DNA of 64,000 nucleotides, taken from CALKXV01 sp965228905 (GTDB lineage Bacteria; Pseudomonadota; Alphaproteobacteria; Rhodobacterales; Rhodobacteraceae). The position numbers were made by a program, and so were the translations under genes. The stretch is from positions 248,001-312,000 of the forward strand of contig CBDDII010000003.1 of assembly GCA_965228905.1 (NCBI GenBank), read 5' to 3'. The notes beneath the pieces are model-generated. The model was not told where the DNA came from. It searched no databases and saw only the letters and a program-made list of their open reading frames with translations. This document shows positions 17,934 to 26,506 of the stretch, piece by piece (the first letter of the stretch is position 1; every line of letters starts with the position of its first letter).

Positions 17934-19121
17934 ATGTCGACCTTCATCCAGCACCTGCAAGACCAGTTGGGCGATCTGAAAAACGACGGCCTCTATAAAA
18001 CCGAGCGTGTGATCACCAGCCCCCAGGACGGCACCGTCGAACTTTCGGGCGGAAAAGAGATCATCAACCTCTGTGCCAACAACTACCTTGGCCTGTCCGA
18101 TCACCCGGACCTGATTGCTGCCGGGAAAGACGCGCTTGATCGCTATGGCTACGGCATGTCATCGGTCCGTTTCATCTGCGGCACGCAAGAGGTGCATACC
18201 GAGTTGGAAAGGCGTCTCTCCGCCTTCCTTGGTTTCGAAGATACCATTCTCTATTCCAGCTGTTTCGACGCCAATGCGGGGCTTTTCGAAACGCTTCTTG
18301 GGCCGGAAGACGCCATCATCTCGGATGCCCTGAACCACGCTTCGATCATCGACGGCGTGCGGCTCTGCAAGGCCGCCCGCTATCGCTATGCCAACTCCGA
18401 CATGGCCGACCTGGAAACCCAGCTTCAGGCGGCGCAAAACGCCCGCTTCCGCCTGATCGCCACCGATGGCGTGTTTTCCATGGACGGGTATATCGCGCGG
18501 CTCGACGAAATCTGCGACCTGGCCGAAAAGTACGACGCCATGGTCATGGTCGATGACAGCCACGCGGTGGGCTTTGTCGGAAACACCGGGCGCGGCAGCA
18601 TCGAACACTGCGGCGTCATGGGCCGCGTCGATATCGTCACCGGCACCCTTGGCAAGGCATTGGGCGGCGCCTCGGGCGGCTACACCTCGGGCAAGCGCGA
18701 AGTGATCGACTGGCTGCGCCAACGCTCTCGCCCCTATCTCTTCTCGAACTCACTTGCACCCGTTATCGCCACCACCTCGATCAAGGTGCTCGACATGCTC
18801 GAAGCCTCGACCGATCGCCGCGACCGCCTGATGGCCAACGCCGGGCACTTCCGCAATCGCATGGGGGCGGCGGGCTTTGATCTACTGCCCGGCGAACACC
18901 CGATCATCCCTGTCTTGCTGCGCGACCCGAAACTGGCACAGGACATGGCGAAACGTCTAGACTCCAAAGGCGTCTACGTCGCCCCCTTCAGCTTTCCCGT
19001 CGTCCCGAAAGGCCAGGATCGCATCCGCACCCAGATGTCCGCCGCCCATTCGACAGAAGACCTCGACCGCGCCATCGACGCCTTCATCGCCGTTGGCCGC
19101 GACATGGAGTTGATCGCGTGA
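17934..19121 (+). CDS. kbl: Glycine C-acetyltransferase (2-amino-3-ketobutyrate CoA ligase)
   Basis: Kbl (395 aa) cleaves 2-amino-3-ketobutyrate with CoA into glycine and acetyl-CoA, the second step of threonine degradation. It is a PLP enzyme of the alpha-oxoamine synthase family: VDDSHAVGFVG contains the PLP-contact Asp and His, and Lys241 in GTLGKALGGASGGY is the Schiff-base lysine. Start and stop are unambiguous. The stop overlaps the next gene (GTGA). With tdh, 611 bp downstream, it forms a pathway operon interrupted by a methyltransferase gene. Confidence 0.96.
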   Translation: MSTFIQHLQDQLGDLKNDGLYKTERVITSPQDGTVELSGGKEIINLCANNYLGLSDHPDLIAAGKDALDRYGYGMSSVRFICGTQEVHTELERRLSAFLGFEDTILYSSCFDANAGLFETLLGPEDAIISDALNHASIIDGVRLCKAARYRYANSDMADLETQLQAAQNARFRLIATDGVFSMDGYIARLDEICDLAEKYDAMVMVDDSHAVGFVGNTGRGSIEHCGVMGRVDIVTGTLGKALGGASGGYTSGKREVIDWLRQRSRPYLFSNSLAPVIATTSIKVLDMLEASTDRRDRLMANAGHFRNRMGAAGFDLLPGEHPIIPVLLRDPKLAQDMAKRLDSKGVYVAPFSFPVVPKGQDRIRTQMSAAHSTEDLDRAIDAFIAVGRDMELIA

Positions 19122-19735
19122 CCAATGCCGCACTTGGCCGATACCGCGACCATGCCGAAAGGCTGGGCAAGAAATTCCTCGATCTGTCTTCCGAACAGGT
19201 GCTTGCCGCTGTTTCCGACTACCTGCCAAACCCTCCGGCCAATGTTCTTGACGTCGGCGCGGGCAGTGGACGCGACGCCGCCCGGTTCGTCCGGGAAGGC
19301 CACCGCGTGACCGCCGTGGAACCGGTCGCCGAGATCTCGGCACTTGCCAAGGCCCTTCCCGAAGCCGACCAGATCGAGTGGGTGAGCGACCAACTCCCCG
19401 AACTTGCAACGCTCAAGAATCGCGCGGGCACCTTTGACCTCGCCCTTCTTTCCGGCGTCTGGCATCACCTCGACCAGACCGACCGCGCAAGGGCCCTTGA
19501 AACCCTCGCCACCCTCCTCGCCCCCGGCGGTCGGCTTCTGATCTCGCTCCGCATCGGCGGCGAAACCGACAACCGCACGATCTTTCCCATCGACCCGGAA
19601 ACAACCGTGGAAACTGCCCGCGACGCGGGCCTCACCCTCCTGCACCGCGCCCCGCGTCCTTCGATCCAACAGGATAACATCAACGCCGGAGTCACCTGGG
19701 AATGGTTCGTCCTGGAAAGGGAAGGCACCCAATGA
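19118..19735 (+). CDS. Class I SAM-dependent methyltransferase in the threonine-degradation operon
   Basis: The 205-aa protein has the SAM-binding motif DVGAGSGRD at residues 45-53 and a downstream ALLSGVWHHL segment, as in Methyltransf_11/25-type proteins. The substrate is unknown. It begins with GTG overlapping the kbl stop and ends overlapping the tdh ATG by 4 nt, so its translation is coupled to both. Methylation is not part of the known Kbl/Tdh pathway, which makes its role unclear. Confidence 0.84.
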   Translation: MTNAALGRYRDHAERLGKKFLDLSSEQVLAAVSDYLPNPPANVLDVGAGSGRDAARFVREGHRVTAVEPVAEISALAKALPEADQIEWVSDQLPELATLKNRAGTFDLALLSGVWHHLDQTDRARALETLATLLAPGGRLLISLRIGGETDNRTIFPIDPETTVETARDAGLTLLHRAPRPSIQQDNINAGVTWEWFVLEREGTQ

Positions 19736-20769
19736 CCAACCAGATGAAAGCCCTTTTGAAATCCAAACCCGAACCCGGCCTCTGGATGGAAACCGTTCCC
19801 CTCCCCGAACCGGGCGACAACGACGTTCTGATCAAGGTGAACAAATCCGCCATCTGCGGCACCGACGTCCATATCTGGAAATGGGACGAATGGTCAGCCA
19901 AGACGGTGCCGGTCCCCATGGTCACCGGCCACGAATTCTGCGGTGAAATCGTCGACGGCGGCCGCGCGGCGCACAAATACAAGATCGGCCAGCGCGTCGC
20001 GGGCGAAGGCCACATCGTCTGCAACGCCTGCCGCAACTGCCGCGCTGGACGCGGCCACCTTTGCCGTAATACCAAGGGTGTCGGCGTCAACCGACCCGGC
20101 AGCTTTGCCGAGTACGTCTCGATCCCCGAAACCAACGTCATTCCCATCCCCGACGACATCCCGGATGAGATCGCCGCCATCTTCGATCCCTTCGGCAATG
20201 CCGTTCACACCGCGCTGTCCTTCGACCTGGTCGGCGAAGACGTCCTTGTCACCGGCGCAGGCCCGATCGGCATCATGGGCGCGTTGGTCGCCCAGAAGGT
20301 GGGTGCCAGGAAGACCGTCATTACGGACATTTCGCCATTCCGCCGTGAACTGGCCTTCAAGATGGGTGTTCAACACGTGGTCGACGCCGCCACAGAGGAT
20401 CTGAATGACGTGATGGCCGAACTTGGCATGACCGAAGGCTTTGACGTGGGGTTGGAAATGTCGGGCGCTGCCCCCGCCCTGCGCGATATGATCGACAAGA
20501 TGAATAACGGCGGCAAGATCGCCTTGTTAGGCATCGCTCCCACTGATTTCGCCGTGGACTGGAACAAGATCATCTTCAAGATGCTGACCGTCAAAGGCAT
20601 CTACGGCCGCGAGATGTACGAGACCTGGTACAAGATGATCGCGATGGTCCAGTCCGGTCTGGACCTGACCGATCTGATCACGCACCGGATATCCATCGAC
20701 GACTTCGAAAGCGGCTTTGCGGCGATGCTGTCGGGGGAGGCTGGCAAGGTCGTGATGGATTGGGCGTGA
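19732..20769 (+). CDS. tdh: L-threonine 3-dehydrogenase
   Basis: Tdh (345 aa) oxidises L-threonine to 2-amino-3-ketobutyrate with NAD+. Catalytic zinc ligands Cys42, His67 and Glu68 are visible, and Cys97, Cys100, Cys103 and Cys111 make the structural zinc site. A Rossmann motif TGAGPIG is present. ATG 19732 overlaps the methyltransferase stop; an upstream extension into that gene was rejected. Kbl, its pathway partner, is in the same operon. A zinc alcohol dehydrogenase-like protein of other specificity is the main alternative, but the kbl pairing favours Tdh. Confidence 0.95.
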   Translation: MTNQMKALLKSKPEPGLWMETVPLPEPGDNDVLIKVNKSAICGTDVHIWKWDEWSAKTVPVPMVTGHEFCGEIVDGGRAAHKYKIGQRVAGEGHIVCNACRNCRAGRGHLCRNTKGVGVNRPGSFAEYVSIPETNVIPIPDDIPDEIAAIFDPFGNAVHTALSFDLVGEDVLVTGAGPIGIMGALVAQKVGARKTVITDISPFRRELAFKMGVQHVVDAATEDLNDVMAELGMTEGFDVGLEMSGAAPALRDMIDKMNNGGKIALLGIAPTDFAVDWNKIIFKMLTVKGIYGREMYETWYKMIAMVQSGLDLTDLITHRISIDDFESGFAAMLSGEAGKVVMDWA

Positions 20770-20860
20770 GCCTCACTTAACAAGAACACGCCGGATTTTG
20801 CCGACGCGTTCCAACGTTTCTGACACTCTTTCCAGGCTCATGGCCATGTTGCGCAAGACC

Positions 20861-21493
20861 TCAATTATCCTTGTTCGACTGCGCTTCAGCCTTTTCCGAA
20901 AGCTCCTCGGCTCTTTCAGCCTTTTTTTCAGCGTTCTTTGCGGCCTTCTCAGCCTTGGCAGCCTTGTTCTTCGCTGCTTTCGCGGACTTTGAAGCCTTTG
21001 CCGCAGCCTTCTTGGCTTGTTTCGCCGCCTCTTTGGCTGCTGCCTTGTTCTTGTCCGTGGGTTTCTTCTCTGCCTTGGCAGACTTCCTTTCGGACTTTGC
21101 GGCTGCCTTTTTTGCTTTTTTGGCTGCTTTGTTAGCTTGTGTTACCGCCTTTTTGGCAACTTTTGCTTTCTTCTTGGCAGCCTTTTTCGCCTTGGCGGCT
21201 TTCTCGGCCGCCCGTTCCGCCCGTGCCGCGAGTTTCTCGGCCTTGGTAGGCTTGGTGTCGGAGGCTTCCACTTTCGACTTCACTTCCTTGGCGACTGGCT
21301 TCTCACCACTTTCCGAAGACTGGCGCTGCCACTTGGTGACTGCACTCGGATCGTGAGACTTGCGAGATGAGCAGGCGTTGAAAAGGCGAAAACCGCTGCA
21401 AGAATCCTGTCCTTGGGCGACAGCAGGGGAAGCCGGTGCCAGGGTCAAGGCGATAGTCAGGGCGGCAAGATATAGGGGAAGCTTCTTCCACAT
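20861..21493 (-). CDS. Secreted Lys/Ala-rich protein of unknown function
   Basis: This 210-aa protein starts with a signal peptide (MWKKLPLYLAALTIALTLAP, cleavage near AVA). About 40 residues with two Cys follow, then roughly 130 residues of almost only Lys, Ala, Glu and Ser, with recurring AKKA/KAEKA units that resemble histone H1 tails or AlgP-like repeats. The tail is likely helical and strongly basic. I do not recognise the family. It converges with tdh and diverges from dnaK across 342 bp. Repeats make its exact length prone to slippage. Confidence 0.75.
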   Translation of the reverse strand: MWKKLPLYLAALTIALTLAPASPAVAQGQDSCSGFRLFNACSSRKSHDPSAVTKWQRQSSESGEKPVAKEVKSKVEASDTKPTKAEKLAARAERAAEKAAKAKKAAKKKAKVAKKAVTQANKAAKKAKKAAAKSERKSAKAEKKPTDKNKAAAKEAAKQAKKAAAKASKSAKAAKNKAAKAEKAAKNAEKKAERAEELSEKAEAQSNKDN

Positions 21494-21835
21494 TTCAGGT
21501 ACTCGCTAATGAACTACGGATTACGTATGGCATGGTTAATCAGCGAGAAGTTCTTTTTAAGACTTCGTTAAGGAAACTTTGGGGCATCGGGCTTAGGTCC
21601 GTCGACTAAGGTAACCCAAACGGCCTTTGCTTCCCGCCAATCAGAACACTTTGCAAAACAAAGTCAGAAAAAGCCGGGCAATCCCCGTTTTGACTCGCTT
21701 GCAGGCACCAAAACCCATCCCTATATACCCCACGAAGCCGTGATCGCTGTTTCAGGCGACACATACTCTGGGATGGAGGGTTGGTGCCGGAAAGGGCCAG
21801 CCTCCGGACATCGCCGAAAGAAGAGGAAAGAAAAT
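21494..21835. promoter_or_regulatory. 342-bp divergent regulatory region upstream of dnaK
   Basis: No gene is supported here. It holds the candidate heat-shock promoter at 21698-21726 for dnaK and presumably the promoter of the minus-strand Lys/Ala-rich gene. The dnaK ribosome site AGAGGAAAG lies just before ATG 21836. Confidence 0.6.
21698..21726 (+). promoter_or_regulatory. Candidate RpoH-type heat-shock promoter for dnaK
   Basis: CTTGCA (21698-21703), a 17-nt spacer and CTATAT (21721-21726) match the alphaproteobacterial RpoH pattern (CTTG plus a C/T-rich TAT -10). The predicted transcript would start near 21733, about 100 nt before the dnaK ATG. Inferred from pattern only. Confidence 0.6.
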
Positions 21836-23758
21836 ATGGGTAAAGTCATCGGTATCGACCTGGGTACCACGAACAGCTGCGTCGCTATCATGGATGGGTC
21901 GCAACCCCGGGTGATCGAAAACGCCGAAGGTGCCCGCACCACCCCCTCGATTGTCGCCTTTACCGACAACGAGCGTCTTGTGGGCCAGCCGGCAAAACGC
22001 CAGGCCGTCACCAACCCCGAAAATACCGTTTTCGCCGTGAAGCGCCTGATCGGTCGCCGGGTGGATGACGCCGAAGTGACAAAAGACAAGGACATCGTGC
22101 CTTACGCCATCGTCGATGGCGGCAATGGTGACGCCTGGGTTCAGGCGGGTGGCGAAAAGTATTCGCCGTCGCAAATCAGCGCGTTCATCCTTCAGAAGAT
22201 GAAGGAAACCGCCGAGTCCTATCTGGGCGAAGACGTCACGCAAGCCGTCATCACCGTCCCGGCCTATTTCAACGACGCACAGCGTCAGGCCACGAAGGAC
22301 GCCGGCAAGATCGCCGGTCTGGAAGTGCTGCGGATCATCAACGAACCGACCGCCGCTGCGCTGGCCTATGGTCTGGACAAGAAAGAAACGAAAACCATCG
22401 CGGTCTATGACCTTGGCGGCGGGACCTTCGACATCACGATCCTGGAAATCGACGACGGGCTTTTCGAAGTGAAATCGACGAACGGCGACACGTTCCTCGG
22501 TGGTGAAGACTTCGACATGCGGATCGTCAATTACCTGGCCGACGAATTCAAGAAAGAGCACAGCGTCGACCTGACCAAGGACAAGATGGCGCTTCAGCGT
22601 CTGAAGGAAGCTGCCGAGAAAGCCAAGATCGAGCTTTCGTCATCTTCGCAGACCGAAATCAACCAGCCGTTCATCTCGATGGACCCGTCCTCCGGCACGC
22701 CCCTGCACATGGTCATCAAGCTGACCCGTGCAAAGCTGGAAAGCCTTGTCGGCGACCTCATCAAGAACTCGATCAAACCGTGTCAGGCCGCGCTGAAAGA
22801 CGCAGGTCTGTCCACCGACGATATCGACGAGGTTGTTCTGGTCGGCGGTATGACCCGTATGCCCCGCGTCATCGAGGAAGTGACCAAATTCTTCGGGAAA
22901 GAGCCGCATAAAGGCGTGAACCCCGACGAAGTTGTCGCAATGGGTGCCGCCATCCAGGCCGGTGTTCTGCAAGGTGACGTGAAAGACGTCGTTCTTCTGG
23001 ACGTCACGCCGCTGTCCTTGGGCATCGAAACCCTCGGCGGTGTCTTCACGCGCCTGATCGACCGCAACACGACGATCCCGACGAAAAAGTCGCAGATCTT
23101 CTCGACCGCGGAAGACAACCAGAACGCCGTGACGATCCGGGTGTTCCAGGGCGAACGCGAAATGGCCGCCGACAACAAGATCCTCGGCCAGTTCAACCTG
23201 GAAGACATCCCGCCCGCCCCGCGTGGCCTGCCTCAGATCGAGGTGACGTTCGACATCGACGCCAACGGCATCGTGTCGGTTTCGGCCAAGGACAAGGGAA
23301 CGGGCAAGGAGCACCGGATCACGATTCAGGCCTCTGGCGGCCTGTCCGAAGAGGACATCGAAGCCATGGTCAAGGAAGCCGAGGAGAACGCCGAGGCAGA
23401 CAAGGCCAAGAAAGACCTGATCGAAGCCAAGAACGGTGCCGAAAGCCTGATCCACGCGACCGAAAAGTCGATGGAAGAACATGGTGACAAGGTTGACCCG
23501 ACCACCATCGAAGCCATCGAACTGGCGATTGCCAACCTGAAAGAGCAACTGGAAACCGAAGACGCGGGCAAGATCCGCTCGGGCATCCAGAACGTGACCG
23601 AGGCGTCCATGAAACTGGGCGAGGCGATCTACAAGGCTCAGGCCGAAGCGACCGGAGACGCCGATCCCGAGGACCACGACGAGGGTCCGCGCGGAGTGGA
23701 CGACGACATCGTTGACGCCGACTTCGAAGACCTCGGCGACGAAGACAAGCGCGCTTGA
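21836..23758 (+). CDS. dnaK: Hsp70 chaperone DnaK
   Basis: DnaK (640 aa) is the ATP-driven chaperone that works with DnaJ and GrpE. The N-terminal ATPase motif VIGIDLGTTNSC is at residues 4-15, the central nucleotide-binding segment GGGTFDITI follows, and the interdomain linker leads into the substrate domain (DVTPLSLGIETLGG). The acidic tail VDADFEDLGDEDKRA is normal for this group. ATG 21836 was chosen on the ribosome site; the longer frame from 21740 lies across the proposed promoter/leader. dnaJ follows after 64 bp. Confidence 0.98.
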   Translation: MGKVIGIDLGTTNSCVAIMDGSQPRVIENAEGARTTPSIVAFTDNERLVGQPAKRQAVTNPENTVFAVKRLIGRRVDDAEVTKDKDIVPYAIVDGGNGDAWVQAGGEKYSPSQISAFILQKMKETAESYLGEDVTQAVITVPAYFNDAQRQATKDAGKIAGLEVLRIINEPTAAALAYGLDKKETKTIAVYDLGGGTFDITILEIDDGLFEVKSTNGDTFLGGEDFDMRIVNYLADEFKKEHSVDLTKDKMALQRLKEAAEKAKIELSSSSQTEINQPFISMDPSSGTPLHMVIKLTRAKLESLVGDLIKNSIKPCQAALKDAGLSTDDIDEVVLVGGMTRMPRVIEEVTKFFGKEPHKGVNPDEVVAMGAAIQAGVLQGDVKDVVLLDVTPLSLGIETLGGVFTRLIDRNTTIPTKKSQIFSTAEDNQNAVTIRVFQGEREMAADNKILGQFNLEDIPPAPRGLPQIEVTFDIDANGIVSVSAKDKGTGKEHRITIQASGGLSEEDIEAMVKEAEENAEADKAKKDLIEAKNGAESLIHATEKSMEEHGDKVDPTTIEAIELAIANLKEQLETEDAGKIRSGIQNVTEASMKLGEAIYKAQAEATGDADPEDHDEGPRGVDDDIVDADFEDLGDEDKRA

Positions 23759-23777
23759 CGCCGCCCGACGCAAACCC

Positions 23778-23800
23778 GACCGGCCTTCGGGCCGGTCTTT
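23778..23800 (+). terminator. Intercistronic dnaK-dnaJ hairpin with TTCG loop
   Basis: GACCGGCC (23778-23785), TTCG loop, GGCCGGTC (23790-23797) then TTT: a perfect 8-bp stem with a stable UUCG tetraloop in the 64-bp gap. It can act as a partial terminator or RNA-stability element that makes dnaJ less abundant than dnaK. Confidence 0.7.
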
Positions 23801-23822
23801 GCGTTTCATGAGGGGATGAACA

Positions 23823-24971
23823 ATGTCTAAGCGTGACTATTACGATGTTCTTGGCGTTAAAAAGGGCGCCGACGCGGACGAGATCAAGAAAGCCTATCGC
23901 AAGAAGGCGAAAGAGCTTCACCCCGACCGCAACGCGGACAATCCGAACGCCGAAAACGAATTCAAGGAAGCCAACGAAGCCTATGAGGTTTTGAAGGACG
24001 CCGAGAAAAAGGCGGCCTACGACCGTTTCGGTCATGCGGCTTTCGAAGGCGGCATGGGCGGCGGCGGTGGACCGCGCGGCGGCCAATACGGCGGCGGCGA
24101 CTTCGCAAGCGCCTTCTCGGACGTGTTCGACGACCTGTTCGGCGACATGATGGGCGGCGGCCGCAGGGGTGGCGGGCAACGGGCCATGCGCGGCTCTGAC
24201 CTGCGTTATAACCTGCGTGTGTCGCTGGAAGACGCCCACAAGGGCTTGCAGAAAACCATCCAGGTGCCCACCGCGCTGGCTTGCGAAACCTGTAACGGAA
24301 CCGGCGCAGAAAGCGGCGCAGAACCCCAGCAATGCCCGACCTGTTCGGGCATGGGCAAGGTGCGCGCCAGCCAGGGTTTCTTCACGGTCGAACGGACCTG
24401 CCCGACATGCTCGGGCTCTGGCCAGATCATCCAGAACCCCTGCAAGAAATGTGGCGGCGCGGGCCGGGTCGAAAAAGAACGCTCGCTTTCCGTCAATATC
24501 CCTGCCGGTGTCGAAACCGGAACGCGCATTCGTCTTGCCGGTGAGGGCGAAGCGGGAATGCGGGGCGGACCGTCTGGCGATCTTTACATCTTCATCGACG
24601 TGGCCGAGCACCCGCTATTTCAGCGCGACGGTCTGAATCTTTATTGCCAAGTGCCGGTCTCGATGACCAAGGCAGCCCTTGGCGGTGACGTTGAGGTGCC
24701 GACCATCGACGGCGGTCGCAGCCGCGTTAAGGTCCCTGCCGGCAGCCAATCCGGCCGACAGATGCGCCTGCGCGGCAAGGGAATGCCTGCGATCCGCGGG
24801 TCTGCCCAGGGTGACATGCTGATCGAGCTTGCGGTTGAAACGCCGATCAACCTGACCAGCAAACAGAAAGAGCTTTTGGCCGAGTTCGAAAAACTGTCCG
24901 AAGAAAACAACCCGCAGACATCGGGGTTCTTCAAGAAGGTGAAAACCTTCTGGGACGGCATGAAAACCTGA
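23823..24971 (+). CDS. dnaJ: Hsp40 co-chaperone DnaJ
   Basis: DnaJ (382 aa) stimulates DnaK ATP hydrolysis and delivers substrates. The HPD motif is at residues 33-35, followed by a Gly-rich linker (about 75-120). Four zinc repeats follow: CETCNGTG, CPTCSGMG, CPTCSGSG and CKKCGGAG. The C-terminal substrate-binding region is complete. It is the second gene of the dnaK operon, separated by a hairpin. Confidence 0.98.
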   Translation: MSKRDYYDVLGVKKGADADEIKKAYRKKAKELHPDRNADNPNAENEFKEANEAYEVLKDAEKKAAYDRFGHAAFEGGMGGGGGPRGGQYGGGDFASAFSDVFDDLFGDMMGGGRRGGGQRAMRGSDLRYNLRVSLEDAHKGLQKTIQVPTALACETCNGTGAESGAEPQQCPTCSGMGKVRASQGFFTVERTCPTCSGSGQIIQNPCKKCGGAGRVEKERSLSVNIPAGVETGTRIRLAGEGEAGMRGGPSGDLYIFIDVAEHPLFQRDGLNLYCQVPVSMTKAALGGDVEVPTIDGGRSRVKVPAGSQSGRQMRLRGKGMPAIRGSAQGDMLIELAVETPINLTSKQKELLAEFEKLSEENNPQTSGFFKKVKTFWDGMKT

Positions 24972-24972
24972 C

Positions 24973-25003
24973 GATTGTTCAACGTCCCGGAACAATCTCC
25001 GGG
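24973..25003 (+). terminator. Overlapping alternative hairpins after dnaJ
   Basis: Arm GATTGTTC (24973-24980) pairs perfectly with GAACAATC (24990-24997). A second stem pairs CCCGGA (24986-24991) with TCCGGG (24998-25003) and would disrupt the first. There is no clear T-run, so termination is uncertain; a structured 3' end or switch is as likely. Confidence 0.5.
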
Positions 25004-25143
25004 TTCGTTGGGCATTATCGTCGGCAACCGAACCAAAATCGTTCAAATTCAAGCCAAAATTGGCAAAATTTGTGGCAATCCGCTAAGGTTGATCTGTTCC
25101 TGAGTTCGTGCCGTGTTCTGGCACTTGTTAGTGAGTAGATGCA

Positions 25144-25728
25144 ATGACCCCCATCCAGCGTATCTCTGAGAAGTCGCAGGCCCTTGACGTCCTGAGCCTT
25201 GGCAAGAATGCAACCACCGCCGATATTCGCGCGGCCTTCAAATTTTTGGTTCATGAAAAACACCCCGACCACGGGCGCGGCACATCCGATGAATTCGCCC
25301 GGATCAACGAGGCGTATCAGTTCCTAAAGCAGAATGCCGAGGAGCTTGGCATTCGCGAAACCCGCGTGACAAGCCGCAGTGTAAATCCGCGCCCAAGTGT
25401 GAAACCGACCGAAACCGTTTTCTCGGAAAACGTGCTGAGTGAGTGCCGCTCCCGTCTCGACGAGAGCGCAGACCGCGCGCAGCACATATCCACGATGTTG
25501 CACCGGTTGGGGCGCAAGCTGACCTATTTCGTACCGACCGTGCCTGCGAACGGGACAAATGACGTGGTTGTTCCAACCGGCGAACTGGTCGATCACCGCC
25601 ATGCGGTGCCACAGATCGTTTCGGTCAACACGAACGAGATTTCGGCAGGTGTCTACGACGTCCCGCAGGAGCTTTGCGAAGAGCTTTTCCCAGGCGCGCG
25701 CAGCGTGAAGATCCGCTTCTCGGCCTGA
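25144..25728 (+). CDS. Orphan J-domain protein
   Basis: The 194-aa protein has a recognisable J domain in its first about 70 residues with HPD at 40-42 (EKHPDHGRG), but none of the Gly/Phe, zinc or C-terminal domains of DnaJ. Residues about 75-194 are unlike families I recognise. It could recruit DnaK to a particular client. It follows dnaJ in the same direction after 172 bp and precedes radC, but its own promoter is likely. ATG 25144. Confidence 0.72.
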   Translation: MTPIQRISEKSQALDVLSLGKNATTADIRAAFKFLVHEKHPDHGRGTSDEFARINEAYQFLKQNAEELGIRETRVTSRSVNPRPSVKPTETVFSENVLSECRSRLDESADRAQHISTMLHRLGRKLTYFVPTVPANGTNDVVVPTGELVDHRHAVPQIVSVNTNEISAGVYDVPQELCEELFPGARSVKIRFSA

Positions 25729-25771
25729 GGGGGTTAATGCGCTGTTAAGCACATTCGGATGAATGTGCGGG

Positions 25772-26503
25772 ATGACCAACCAGTATTCTTTCGACGAAGC
25801 CTTTCCCGCGTTCGCCTCTCCGGCGAAGCAACCGTCGTATATCAAGGATCACCGTCAACGACTGCGCGAAAGGTTCGTGCAAGGCGGTGAAAAGTCCGTC
25901 GCAGACTACGAACTTCTGGAACTGGTCCTGTTTCGCGCTATCCCCCGCCAGGATGTGAAACCCCTTGCGCGTCGGCTGCTTGAAACCTTCGGCGATTTCA
26001 GCGGCACGATCTCGGCAACGCGCGAACGCCTTTCAAAGGTCAGTGGCGTCGGTCAGGCGGTGATTACCGAATTGAAGATCGTCGAAGCCGCCGCACATCG
26101 ACTGGCGCAATCGCGCGTGATTGATCGGCAGGTCATTTCAAGCTGGGACGCCTTGGTCGGCTATTGTCGTACGGCCATGGCACACCGCGACACAGAACAG
26201 TTTCGCATTCTCTTCCTTGATCGAAAAAACGTGCTGATCGCCGACGAGGCGCAGGCCCAAGGCACCATAGACCACGTGCCGGTCTATCCACGCGAGGTGG
26301 TGAAGCGTGCGCTGGAACTCAACGCCTCGGCGTTGATCCTGGTGCACAACCATCCCTCCGGCGATCCCACGCCATCGGATTCCGACATAGCCGTCACGCG
26401 GCAGATCCAGGACGCAGCCGAAACCTTGTCGATCACGGTCCACGATCATCTTGTGATCGGAACCGCCGGTGAATTTTCGTTCCGATCCGCCGGCTATCTT
26501 TAG
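25772..26503 (+). CDS. radC: DNA repair protein RadC (JAB/MPN domain)
   Basis: RadC (243 aa) has an N-terminal helix-hairpin-helix region (VSGVGQAVITELK) and a C-terminal MPN metalloprotease-like domain with His192, His194 and Asp205 in HNHPSGDPTPSDSD. The name is historical; a direct repair role is doubtful for the family. ATG 25772 was preferred to ATG 25763 three codons upstream. It ends 3 bp from the convergent OmpA-fusion gene, with no terminator between. Confidence 0.92.
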   Translation: MTNQYSFDEAFPAFASPAKQPSYIKDHRQRLRERFVQGGEKSVADYELLELVLFRAIPRQDVKPLARRLLETFGDFSGTISATRERLSKVSGVGQAVITELKIVEAAAHRLAQSRVIDRQVISSWDALVGYCRTAMAHRDTEQFRILFLDRKNVLIADEAQAQGTIDHVPVYPREVVKRALELNASALILVHNHPSGDPTPSDSDIAVTRQIQDAAETLSITVHDHLVIGTAGEFSFRSAGYL

Positions 26504-26506
26504 GGT

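Noticed and set aside
21740..21835. Longer dnaK start
   Set aside because: DnaK begins with MGKVIGIDLG; the extra codons cover the leader and no ribosome site precedes 21740.
22640..24611. 389- and 413-aa minus frames over dnaK and dnaJ
   Set aside because: Both sit over well-supported chaperone genes and show no recognisable domain.
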